Shown here: one piece after another, positions 34,062-42,086 of the stretch
How the letters are laid out: every line of letters starts with the position of its first letter
Numbering within the stretch: the first letter of the stretch is position 1
Assembly: GCA_013322215.1 (NCBI GenBank)
Contig: JAAMEZ010000006.1
Span: forward strand, 248,001-312,000
Reading direction: 5' to 3'
Source: Martinezella rhizogenes
GTDB taxonomy: Bacteria > Pseudomonadota > Alphaproteobacteria > Rhizobiales > Rhizobiaceae
DNA length: 64,000 bases
Program-made: the position numbers and the translations under genes
The notes under the pieces: generated by a model
Database searches by the model: none
What the model was told of the DNA's origin: nothing
The model's input: the letters and a program-made list of their open reading frames with translations, nothing else

Positions 34062-34166
34062 ATGGAACTACTTCGTCTGCTCACCGCGTTCGACTATACG
34101 TTGATGCTGATTCTGGCCGCCATCTTTGTGTTCAGCGTCATGGAACGCGGGCATAGGAAACACTGA
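34062..34166 (+). CDS. Small single-helix membrane protein (34 aa)
   Basis: A short open frame encodes MELLRLLTAFDYTLMLILAA followed by IFVFSVMERGHRKH, one membrane helix with a basic C-terminus. It has a very strong ribosome site (GGGAGGAG, 7 bases before the ATG) and a well-placed promoter 44 bases upstream. It does not resemble KdpF or another small protein I know. Adjacent genes give no hint of function. Coding is supported by the signals rather than by homology. Confidence 0.55.
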   Translation: MELLRLLTAFDYTLMLILAAIFVFSVMERGHRKH

Positions 34167-34293
34167 CCGCACACGGTCGAAAGCGGTGGCCATTGCCGTC
34201 AGGCGGACATGTCTGACGTGAGTTGAAGTGCGCGGCTGAACCAGCTGGCAAGGTCGCCTGCCTGACATGATCAGGTCCATATGGCGAAGCCAC

Positions 34294-35076
34294 CTATGGC
34301 GACGACAGGATTTGCCGATGCAGATAGGCCGCTGTGTAGCGAGCCTCATCCTGGCGAAACGTCCAATCATCCTGCGTTTCCCCCATATAGGCATCGCGAG
34401 CAAGCTGCATTGCCGTTCGGGTTACTTGTGCAGGCAGGCGCTGCATGGCCCAACCGGCGGCGATGTCCTTGCTGACAAACTCCCCTGTCGCCGCCGTTCT
34501 CCACATACGGGCCAGTGTCAGCAGGACATTCCGCTCATCTCCATGCAGATTGGCAAGCAAGGCCGGCAGCGCCTCCCGCAGAGCGCGTCCTATATCTCCC
34601 GCTGGAACCTCAGCAAGAAGATCACCAGGAGCCGGGCCCAATAGCGTTAGAGCCTGCTGCCGCGCCTGAGCCAGGACGAGCGTGATGTCCGGATCACAAT
34701 GAGGCACAGGGAGCCCGCCGGCCTCGAAGCTGTCGCGCAACCATTCACCATAGATGAACTCACCACACACCGGAAAAACCGGTGCCGCAAGACGATCCTT
34801 CAAAAACACCATGAGTTCGATGCAGCGCGGAGCACCAGGCAGGACCGGGTGACGACCCGAAACCTCCAGCAGACGAGCAAGCAGGCATTTGCGCATGGAA
34901 TCGGTCATCGGGAGATCGATGATCGCCAAAACATCCACATCGCTTTGCGGTCGCAATCCGCCCGCGATCGCCGATCCATGCAGATAGACGGACTGGAGAT
35001 GGCCACCGAAAACTTCCTTGGCAATTGCCAGAGCCGCCCGAGCTTCTGCTGGAATTTCTGATGTTGCAACCCGCAT
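34294..35076 (-). CDS. AadA-like aminoglycoside nucleotidyltransferase
   Basis: A 260-residue protein. The nucleotidyltransferase motif VYLHGSAIAGGLRPQSDVDVLAII contains the metal-binding DVD. The C-terminal helical domain (DUF4111-like) has KDIAAGWAMQRLP, as in streptomycin/spectinomycin adenylyltransferases AadA and ANT(9). The start ATG at 35076 has GGAG 5 bases upstream; a longer frame reaches 35097. The gene shows no integron, transposon or composition change around it, so it looks like a resident chromosomal copy. Activity on drugs is not established by sequence alone. Confidence 0.85.
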   Translation of the reverse strand: MRVATSEIPAEARAALAIAKEVFGGHLQSVYLHGSAIAGGLRPQSDVDVLAIIDLPMTDSMRKCLLARLLEVSGRHPVLPGAPRCIELMVFLKDRLAAPVFPVCGEFIYGEWLRDSFEAGGLPVPHCDPDITLVLAQARQQALTLLGPAPGDLLAEVPAGDIGRALREALPALLANLHGDERNVLLTLARMWRTAATGEFVSKDIAAGWAMQRLPAQVTRTAMQLARDAYMGETQDDWTFRQDEARYTAAYLHRQILSSP

Positions 35077-35400
35077 GCAATCTCCGATCGCGAGCATTCG
35101 CTTATGGTGATCGAAGAGCCGCTTTTGCAGCCCCGCGCAAGCTCTTCATCTTCGTAGCCGTCAAATCAAGGAATATCGATCTCGCAAGATTTCCAATAGG
35201 AGCCGGATCGAAGTCCTTTGATTTGAGAATGAAGCTGCATGATTATACTTGCAAAAATCGGAGCAGACATTGCAGCACAGGATTGTATAATCCGACGCAT
35301 CTATTCATGAATCTGCGAAAAATATTCCACAAGCTTCGCGCAAACAATTCCTAGGATATTTACCGATATCGACAAGACATGAAGCAACGGGGATATACTT

Positions 35401-35523
35401 ATGATTTACGATTGGGATGGCACAAAGACACGCCGGATGAGAAGGCTGAAATATGGGCTTTCCCTATTTCTCTTCACGATATCGGTAACCGCACCAACGG
35501 CGTTTCTGCTGCATCTGCGCTGA
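35401..35523 (+). CDS. Small membrane protein (40 aa)
   Basis: An open frame reads MIYDWDGTKTRRMRRLKYGL then SLFLFTISVTAPTAFLLHLR. A charged N-terminal segment is followed by one membrane helix. A GGGGA stretch lies about 9 bases before the ATG. A different overlapping frame at 35379-35615 is less protein-like. I recall similar YDWDG-type small proteins in rhizobia but cannot name a family. No function can be given. Confidence 0.5.
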   Translation: MIYDWDGTKTRRMRRLKYGLSLFLFTISVTAPTAFLLHLR

Positions 35524-35726
35524 ACCGGGCTTTGCCTTCCATCAGAGGGATCGTTCATTCTCTTCCCGCCTCACGGCCTGCTCTGCTGCTCAGACGTCGT
35601 TCACCCGAAGACTAGGCAAGAGACGCTGGATAGCGAGGCTCATCTCAAGCCGGGCTAAGAAGAGAACCCACTCTGCAGGACGACGAACGAATATGAACAA
35701 CCTGCATCGATAGCTGGGAGGACATG

Positions 35727-36029
35727 ATGGAAGACCTACTGAAACTATTGATCTTCTTTGTAGTCGTTGGCGGACTGATCTACCTCCTGGGGAGCATGGA
35801 CGCCATGAAGGCTAAGGCGGCAATTGCGAGGTGGCCATTGGAACCGTGCTTCCGCTGTGGGCGAGACAAGGTCCACCTGCAACGCAAGACAAAGGACGAC
35901 TGGTATGTCAGATGTTATTCGTGTGGCGCCCAGACCGAACCCGTGATTTTTGCCAGTGCCGCCATATCCGCCTGGAATAAAATCAATGCCGCGTTGAAGA
36001 GCGCAGGTAACGATGGCCAGCCCCACTAG
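35727..36029 (+). CDS. Membrane-anchored Lar-type zinc-ribbon protein
   Basis: A 100-residue protein. An N-terminal membrane helix (LLKLLIFFVVVGGLIYLLG) is followed by PCFRCGRDKVHLQ, then WYVRCYSCGAQTEP and ISAWNKINA. The two Cys pairs and terminal W-N match the Lar restriction-alleviation family (CPFCG...CGA...WN). That domain is usually phage-borne and soluble, so the added membrane anchor is unusual. GGAGG lies 6 bases before the second of two adjacent ATGs. Neighbouring genes are other small proteins. Role unknown. Confidence 0.7.
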   Translation: MEDLLKLLIFFVVVGGLIYLLGSMDAMKAKAAIARWPLEPCFRCGRDKVHLQRKTKDDWYVRCYSCGAQTEPVIFASAAISAWNKINAALKSAGNDGQPH

Positions 36030-36184
36030 CCTCAGACAAGATCATCACCTCGGCAGCTTTTACAAGGCTTCGTCCTGAGAACATAGCAACGACTGCAGCA
36101 TCCGGGATCAATCCATCGCGATGGGGAACCAAAGCAAGCCACCGTTCGTTCCTAAAGGCACTTCCCGCTATCAAGGAGAACATC

Positions 36185-36481
36185 ATGGCCGACGCCTCGC
36201 TGGACAAGGATATCAACGCTCAGATCAACGAGCTCCGCAGCCAGATCGATAAGCTCTCCACCGAGTTGGCAAGACGGATCGACAGCGCCTCGGATCGCGC
36301 CGACGAGGCCCTTTCTTCGGCGAGGGGAAAAGTTGCAAGCATCGCGGACCATGCCCGCTCGGAGGGCAGGAACGTGGTGCAGGCCGCCAGGGAAAATCCG
36401 ACAGCCACGAGCTCGGTCCTGATCGTGACGGCGCTTCTCGGTCTATTTACCGGCCTTCTGCTGGGCAGGCTCTCCGACTGA
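36185..36481 (+). CDS. DUF883/ElaB-like tail-anchored protein
   Basis: A 98-residue protein. Residues 1-70 are a charged amphipathic helix (INELRSQIDKLSTELARRID, then SASDRADEALSSARGKVASI). A C-terminal membrane helix follows (SSVLIVTALLGLFTGLLLG). This is the ElaB/YqjD/DUF883 layout, tail-anchored inner-membrane proteins sometimes associated with ribosomes in stationary phase. AAGGAG lies 6 bases before the ATG. Confidence 0.82.
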   Translation: MADASLDKDINAQINELRSQIDKLSTELARRIDSASDRADEALSSARGKVASIADHARSEGRNVVQAARENPTATSSVLIVTALLGLFTGLLLGRLSD

Positions 36482-36904
36482 TCCGAAACCCTACCGGCCG
36501 AAGACATCGACCACCGCTTGTCCGTTCAGGCGACGGACGAGCGCACGCCTTATGTGGCTCCCTTGCCATCAAGAACAGGAAGTCACTGAGCTGGCAAAAG
36601 GCCTGAACAGAAGCAATAGCTTCGAAAGCCAAATCAAATCCAGCCCGATCAGAAAATCGTCCTACAACCGTTCCCGAGGCCATTCAGGGCGGCGCGAGCC
36701 GCGCCTCACCTCATATTGCCCTGACACAAAACATGTCGCTTCCATTCGAGGCCTGTCGACGCCCAACGTTCGCTTCTGCGACGGAAGTCTTGGAACTGGT
36801 GAAAGAGCGGAAAGTGAATTGGAAGCCGTTTCCGATGCGCTGGAAACCGCGCAGCCGAAAACCCTTGAGACGTTACAGATTAGTCAACGATTTCAAGAGG
36901 TTTT
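36482..36904. other. 420-base region before tRNA-Lys, no real gene seen
   Basis: Open frames cover parts of this stretch. One ends in the translated tRNA sequence (GLEPTTR), the classic sign of a spurious frame, and none has a ribosome site or family signature. The sequence lies past the tRNA's 3' end, so it may include its transcript trailer. No terminator with a clear T tract was located. Confidence 0.55.
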
Positions 36905-36980
<76 letters not shown>

Positions 36981-37104
36981 GTACCGCTTGCTGGCGGCGT
37001 GACCGGGCATATAAATAGGATCGGTTTGATTGTCCAGCGGCCAGACGAATTTTCTTTATCTTTTTGTCAAAAAAATTTCAGAGGCCGCCGAAAACTCAAT
37101 AAAA

Positions 37105-38034
37105 TCAAAGCTCAAGAATTCCTGACGCAACACGCACCGCCTGGCCGCCGATACGGGCATTGGCGATCAGGCCACCATCGATGTCGAGGTGAAGATGAAT
37201 CAGCGACGGCCGCCCCATCTCGATGCCCTGCTCTATGATGACCGGATGATGCCCATCCGGCAGCGCGTCGAACTGATTGATCGCACCGGATAGCGCCGCC
37301 ACTGCAGCACCTGTCGCCGGGTCCTCGACGATACCCATTCCCACGGGGAACATGCGCGCATGGAATTTGGCAACGTGATTGACGCCACCGCGACAATAAA
37401 TAAAAGCCGAGGCAAGCGCGCCGTCGACGAAGGGCACCGTCTTTTCCCAAAGCTGCAGATCGAATTCCAGCCGTTCTGCCGCGCCGACATCATGCACCGG
37501 CACCAGAAGGAACGGCACACCGGCACTCCAGATGGAGGGAACATGATTCTCGAAGCCGATCTCGGTGATTTTCAGGCTGAGCGCGTTGGCGATATCGGCT
37601 CTGTCGAGCGGCAGAAGGATCTCCTGCGACTTCTTCGGCAGGTCGAACTCGGCAAAGCTCGCCTTGTTCTGCCGCAGCTTGATGGCACAGCGCACCGGCC
37701 CGACACGCTCGTCGAGAACCGAAACAAGATCGAGATCTCCGCCGTGATTGGCATGGGCCTTCTCCGCCAAGGCGATCGCTGTGCCGACGGTCGGATGTCC
37801 GGCAAACGGGAGTTCGCGGCCCGGCGTGAATATTCGCAGGCTCGCCGTATGGGCGGGATTTTGCGGCGGCAGCACGAATACGGCATCGGAAAGGTTCATC
37901 TCCCTGGCAATCGCCTGCATCGCCTCGTCGCTCAACCCCTCGGCATCGAAGATGACCGCAAGTGGATTGCCCGCCAGTTTGCTGTCGGTGAACACATCAT
38001 AGACACTATAGCTGCGTGCCAATCCGGCCTCCAT
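37105..38034 (-). CDS. PhzF-family protein
   Basis: A 309-residue protein of the PhzF/diaminopimelate-epimerase fold, beginning SYSVYDVFTDSKLAGNPLAV. It carries IFTPGRELPFAGHPTVGTA and the second-half counterpart RMFPVGMGIVEDPATGAA. In PhzF the catalytic Glu lies in an NLSE motif. Here the motif is MNLSDAVFV, so that Glu is replaced by Asp. The protein may be an isomerase with altered activity. There is no phenazine pathway nearby, as is usual for this family. It is the last gene before the tRNA on this strand. Confidence 0.88.
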   Translation of the reverse strand: MEAGLARSYSVYDVFTDSKLAGNPLAVIFDAEGLSDEAMQAIAREMNLSDAVFVLPPQNPAHTASLRIFTPGRELPFAGHPTVGTAIALAEKAHANHGGDLDLVSVLDERVGPVRCAIKLRQNKASFAEFDLPKKSQEILLPLDRADIANALSLKITEIGFENHVPSIWSAGVPFLLVPVHDVGAAERLEFDLQLWEKTVPFVDGALASAFIYCRGGVNHVAKFHARMFPVGMGIVEDPATGAAVAALSGAINQFDALPDGHHPVIIEQGIEMGRPSLIHLHLDIDGGLIANARIGGQAVRVASGILEL

Positions 38035-38090
38035 CCATACTTCCAGACTTGATTATTCATACCGGCAAGCGACCACAGCGCAAGCCCAAG

Positions 38091-38828
38091 CTATCTGCCG
38101 TCACCGAAGAACCAGGCGAGGATCGGCAGCATCGCGACATTGTAGCGCTGCGCCGCTGGATCAGCCGAACGAATCGCGACCACACCGTCGACTTCATCCT
38201 CTTCGGAAACCAGCACATGTGCCTCGATTCGCCGCAACATATCCTCGGCTGTCCAGGGAAAGCGGAAAACGCGGAAGAGCGTGACCGAACGGCTTATATG
38301 GGTAGCATAGTACTGAGGATCTGCGGTCGCATCATTCAGATCCAGACCGGTTTCCTCCAGCACTTCGCGCCGCATGTTGCCCGCCACATCTGCATGTCCG
38401 TCAACGATATCGTTCTCATCCAGCGAGCCGGCAGCGCAATAGACCTGTCCGGGATTGGCTGTATGCGGCGCCATGCGGATCGCGATGATCGCATTATCGG
38501 ACGACACCACAACCGCAAGGCCGAAAAGGTGAAAACCACCCGGCTGCCTCTGCCTGCGCCACCAGAGAAACGTCGAGAAAGATGTTACATAGGATTCCCC
38601 CGTCACAGCGCCGTCAACAATCGACAGCCGGTGCTGGAACACCATGCGGCCATCATAGAGGGCTGGATTGGCGGCGATTTCCCTTGCCCAGCTCTCCTGA
38701 GCCGCCTCCCGCTCGCGAACATGGAAGGGATGCTCTCCGGGAAGGATAGCAAGATCGATGCTGGAGATGGGAAATACAGTGCCTTCCGGCGGCCAGCCGG
38801 CCGTATCGTTTTGTTCTGAAACGCTCAT
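38091..38828 (-). CDS. Nudix hydrolase
   Basis: A 245-residue protein. The second half of a Nudix box, REVLEETGLDL, sits near residue 150, but the upstream G-x5-E half is degenerate (DGHADVAGNM region). Flanking segments such as DNAIIAIRMAPHTANPGQVY suit a specialised, long Nudix protein. It overlaps the start of nothing, but its ATG overlaps the last 4 bases of the upstream EEP nuclease gene, so the two are translationally coupled. The substrate is unknown. Confidence 0.8.
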   Translation of the reverse strand: MSVSEQNDTAGWPPEGTVFPISSIDLAILPGEHPFHVREREAAQESWAREIAANPALYDGRMVFQHRLSIVDGAVTGESYVTSFSTFLWWRRQRQPGGFHLFGLAVVVSSDNAIIAIRMAPHTANPGQVYCAAGSLDENDIVDGHADVAGNMRREVLEETGLDLNDATADPQYYATHISRSVTLFRVFRFPWTAEDMLRRIEAHVLVSEEDEVDGVVAIRSADPAAQRYNVAMLPILAWFFGDGR

Positions 38829-39940
38829 ATCAAATCCAATGTCATGACGACGGGGCAGTGGTCTGAGGCCTTCGGCCGGTCCCAGCCGACGCGCGGATAG
38901 CGCTCCACCTCCTGCCCCGGTGGGAATAAGGTGCGGAAAGGCTGGCCCGAGCGGACGATATCGGGAAGGCGCGTCGCATTGGCCTGCGCCAGAGCCGGAG
39001 AGAGCCAGATGTAATCGAGCTGGCAGAGCCGCTGCTCCTGAGGCCCGCGGGCATGGTAGAGCGTCCAGCGGTCAAGTTCGTCCCGGCGCCGCACGACATT
39101 TTCGACAAAGCCGTCATGGCTGAAGACATCGAGCGCACTGCCCTTCTCCTCGCTGCGTGGCTCGAAGCGATAACCGCTGCGGCGTATACCGATGACATCG
39201 ATCCATTCCTGATAGTCGTTCATATCGCCGCAAATCGCGAAGTTCTTCGACGCCGTATGACCGGCGCCAAACCGATCTTCGATGATGCGGCGAACCGCCA
39301 TCGTCTCGGCCCGGCGGATCGGCATGGTCGCGTGACGTCCATCCATGCCCTCGCGTGCCGGTCCCATCGATTTCAGATGCACCACATAGAGCGAGAACGG
39401 CACGCCGCCGATGTGAAGATGCAGCTCCAGGCAATCGCGCTTGAAGATCTTGTCTTCCGCATGGTGACCGAGCTCCGCCAGCTCGTCGCTGAAAAGACCG
39501 AAATCGCCATACGTAACCATGGCGTGACTTTTGATGTCGTTGAGCACGATCGGCTGGCCGTCACGCGTCTCCTCCCGCATCATCACGGCGACATCGATGC
39601 CGCGGCTGTCATTGCCCTCGATCAGGTATTTCTGGCGATAGCCATTGCCGACCATGCGGTAGAGGTAGCCGTATTCGAAAGCCTGCAGCGCCGCCATGTT
39701 GTCGACTTCCTGCAGGCAGATGATGTCGGCATCGGCGTCTGCGATCGCCAGCGCCGTCATCTGCCTGGTGTCGTCGGTCGCGGCAACCACCCGCGCTGCC
39801 TCAAGCTGCTGATAGACCTCCTCGTTGCGCACATCGAACAGCTGCAGTACGCGATCCTGGCGCAGCTGGTTGCGGAAACCGGTGTAATCGAAGCGGGTCA
39901 GGAGGTTTTCGACATTGAAGGTCGCAAGGCGCAGGGACAT
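38825..39940 (-). CDS. Endonuclease/exonuclease/phosphatase (EEP) family protein
   Basis: A 371-residue protein starting MSLRLATFNVENLLTRFD (the family's N-terminal Asn). It has DIICLQEVDN (metal-binding Glu), CGDMNDYQEW, and the C-terminal SDHCPVVMTLDL (the D-H pair). These are the EEP catalytic residues seen in nucleases and phosphodiesterases. There is no signal peptide, so it acts in the cytoplasm. It overlaps the Nudix gene by 4 bases. A paired role in nucleotide clean-up is plausible (inference). Confidence 0.88.
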   Translation of the reverse strand: MSLRLATFNVENLLTRFDYTGFRNQLRQDRVLQLFDVRNEEVYQQLEAARVVAATDDTRQMTALAIADADADIICLQEVDNMAALQAFEYGYLYRMVGNGYRQKYLIEGNDSRGIDVAVMMREETRDGQPIVLNDIKSHAMVTYGDFGLFSDELAELGHHAEDKIFKRDCLELHLHIGGVPFSLYVVHLKSMGPAREGMDGRHATMPIRRAETMAVRRIIEDRFGAGHTASKNFAICGDMNDYQEWIDVIGIRRSGYRFEPRSEEKGSALDVFSHDGFVENVVRRRDELDRWTLYHARGPQEQRLCQLDYIWLSPALAQANATRLPDIVRSGQPFRTLFPPGQEVERYPRVGWDRPKASDHCPVVMTLDLI

Positions 39941-39981
39941 GAAGCATTCCAGTTTACGAAGAAAATGTGAGCCGGCTTATA

Positions 39982-40977
39982 TCAGCCGGCTTTGGCTGTT
40001 ACGGTCGACTTGAATTTGCCCATCAGATAAGGGCCGGAAAGAACCGGAGCGTATTTTGGCTGTTCGCCGTCCTTCAGGCATGACGGCAGACAGGCGATCT
40101 CGGCAAACCAGTTCGGCTGATGGAAGAAGGCAAGGGATTGCCGACGCTGCATGCCGCCTTCCTCCGGCGGCGGATTGACAACGCGATGCACGGTCGAAAC
40201 CCAACGATCGTTGGTCCATAGCGCCATCAGGTCGCCGATATTGATGACGAAAGCACCCTCGACCGGCGGCACCGGCGTCCATTGGCCATCGGGTGCAATG
40301 ATCTCAAGACCCTTCGAGCCGGGCTGCGGCCGGAGAATCGTCAGGCTGCCGTAATCGGTATGCGCGCCGGCGCGAAGCTGGCCCGGCTGCGGCGGCACAT
40401 GCTGCTCGGGATAGTTCAGTGCCCGCAGTGCGCTGATCGGCGCGTCAACATAGGCATCGAAGAAATGCTCGTCGAGGCCAAGCGCCGTTGCGAAGACGCG
40501 CATGATGCGTGCCGCCAGATCTTCCATCCCCCGATAATAGGCCTTCCAAGCTTCCACAAACCCGTCGGGCCCTTCAGGCCAGATGGTTTCCGCATAGCAA
40601 AAACCCAGCGCTTCGGGATCGCTCACGCCTGCGGGAACGGAAAGCGGGCCGCCATTGAAGCTCTCCTTCAGGTCCGGCGGCGTGTCGACATTGCGCGATT
40701 TTGCAAGCGCCTCGGTTCCCGGCCCAAGATAGCCATAGGGATAGCCAGGATAGAGTGTCTTGGCGCGCTGCTTTGTCTCGGGCGGCAGATCGAAGAAAGT
40801 CTGCGTCTTCTTCCAGACCTCGGCGATCACGGCATCCGCGACACCGTGGTTGGCAACCGCCAGGAAGCCGGTCGAGCGGCATATCCGATCCACCTCCGCG
40901 CCAAGCCGCTTTTTCTCGTCGTGATCGGCTACCTCGAAAGCGCCGAGATCGAAAATCGGAAAGCTATGATCGGACAT
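39982..40977 (-). CDS. Isopenicillin N synthase-like 2-oxoglutarate/Fe(II) dioxygenase
   Basis: A 331-residue protein with the DIOX_N segment (FPIFDLGAFEVADHDEKKRL) and the jelly-roll core. The iron-binding triad reads HTDYGSL for H-x-D and STVHRVVNP for the distal His. RRQSLAFFHQPN gives the Arg-x-Ser that binds the 2-oxoglutarate carboxylate. GGGGAG lies 6 bases before the ATG. It is adjacent to an iron-type ABC transporter on the same strand, but the link is not clear. The substrate is unknown. Confidence 0.88.
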   Translation of the reverse strand: MSDHSFPIFDLGAFEVADHDEKKRLGAEVDRICRSTGFLAVANHGVADAVIAEVWKKTQTFFDLPPETKQRAKTLYPGYPYGYLGPGTEALAKSRNVDTPPDLKESFNGGPLSVPAGVSDPEALGFCYAETIWPEGPDGFVEAWKAYYRGMEDLAARIMRVFATALGLDEHFFDAYVDAPISALRALNYPEQHVPPQPGQLRAGAHTDYGSLTILRPQPGSKGLEIIAPDGQWTPVPPVEGAFVINIGDLMALWTNDRWVSTVHRVVNPPPEEGGMQRRQSLAFFHQPNWFAEIACLPSCLKDGEQPKYAPVLSGPYLMGKFKSTVTAKAG

Positions 40978-41054
40978 AAGCGACTCCCCTTCGTGACGTC
41001 GAGCAAATCAAGCATAGGAGGCGGCAGGGAACAACCATCTTGTCCCCCGTCCGA

Positions 41055-42086
41055 TCAAAGCCGCCAGGCGGAGCGAATGGCGACCCGGTAGTCGTCGCCA
41101 GCAGCGACAGCCTCACGGCTATAGGCCCGCAGCACTTGCCCATCCGGCATCGACAGCCTCATCGCATAGCGCTCCCCCTCATAGAGAACGGAATCGACCC
41201 GGCAGGAGATGCCCTCTGCATCGGCAAGCACATCCTCAGGGCGCACAAGGACATCCGCACTCGGCGAGCCGCCTGCCCGATCATCCCAGAGATCGCGGAA
41301 GGACGACCAGTCGATGCGGCGCTGACCGCCGTCTGGAAAAGCAAGCGACAGGATTGCGCCCTGCCCGACGAGACCACCGACCATTCTGCCTTCGGGACGT
41401 GCATAGATCTCGGCCGGTGGTGCGACCTGCAGCAGCCGACCCTCGAACATGACGGCGACGTCGGTCGCAAGCGCCATCGCCTCGCTCTGGTCATGCGTCA
41501 CATAGACCATCGTGGCACCCGAGCGCTGGTGGAACTCGCGGAAGGTTTCCTCCATCTCCTTCTTCAGGTGACGATCGAGGTTTGCAAGCGGCTCGTCCAG
41601 CAGCACGACGTCAGGCGATGTCACCAGGCAGCGAGCAAGCGCGACACGCTGGCGCTGACCGCCGGAAAGGTCGGCGGGCCTGCGTTCGGCATAGTCGCCA
41701 AGTCGCACGGTCGCGAGCGCCTCGCGCACCTTCTCGCGGTAGCGTTCGCCGGAGATGCCGCGCACCTTCAGCGGATAGCCGACATTGTCTGATACGTTCA
41801 TATGCGGCCAGAGCGCATAGGACTGGAACACCATCGCCATATTGCGCCGCTCCGGCGGCAACATGTTCGCCGCATCCGCAAGCAGCCGCTCACCGAGGTG
41901 GATGGAACCATCCGTCGGCTGCTCGAAGCCAGCGATCATTCTGAGAACCGTCGTCTTGCCGCAACCGGAGGGGCCGAGCAGCGCCAGGAAACCACCCTCG
42001 CGAACATCGAGCGACAGAGCGTTGACCGCAGCCCGCCCGCCCGTGCCGAAATCCTTGCTGAGGTGATTGAGGATCAGCTTCGCCAA
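41055..42086 (-). CDS. ABC ATPase, iron/Fbp type
   Basis: A 343-residue ATPase with Walker A LLGPSGCGKTTVLRMIAG, signature LSGGQRQRVALAR, Walker B VVLLDEPLANLD and a C-terminal TOBE-like regulatory domain from ~240. It matches the FbpC/PotA group. The start is a TTG at 42086, supported by GGGAG 7 bases upstream. It overlaps the permease gene by 13 bases, indicating translational coupling. The set of binding protein, fused permease and ATPase suggests ferric iron, or less likely another small anion such as an aminophosphonate. Confidence 0.9.
   Translation of the reverse strand: MAKLILNHLSKDFGTGGRAAVNALSLDVREGGFLALLGPSGCGKTTVLRMIAGFEQPTDGSIHLGERLLADAANMLPPERRNMAMVFQSYALWPHMNVSDNVGYPLKVRGISGERYREKVREALATVRLGDYAERRPADLSGGQRQRVALARCLVTSPDVVLLDEPLANLDRHLKKEMEETFREFHQRSGATMVYVTHDQSEAMALATDVAVMFEGRLLQVAPPAEIYARPEGRMVGGLVGQGAILSLAFPDGGQRRIDWSSFRDLWDDRAGGSPSADVLVRPEDVLADAEGISCRVDSVLYEGERYAMRLSMPDGQVLRAYSREAVAAGDDYRVAIRSAWRL

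Noticed and set aside
34062-34166. Reading the 34-residue peptide as KdpF
   Set aside because: No kdpABC genes follow and the sequence does not match KdpF beyond having one helix.
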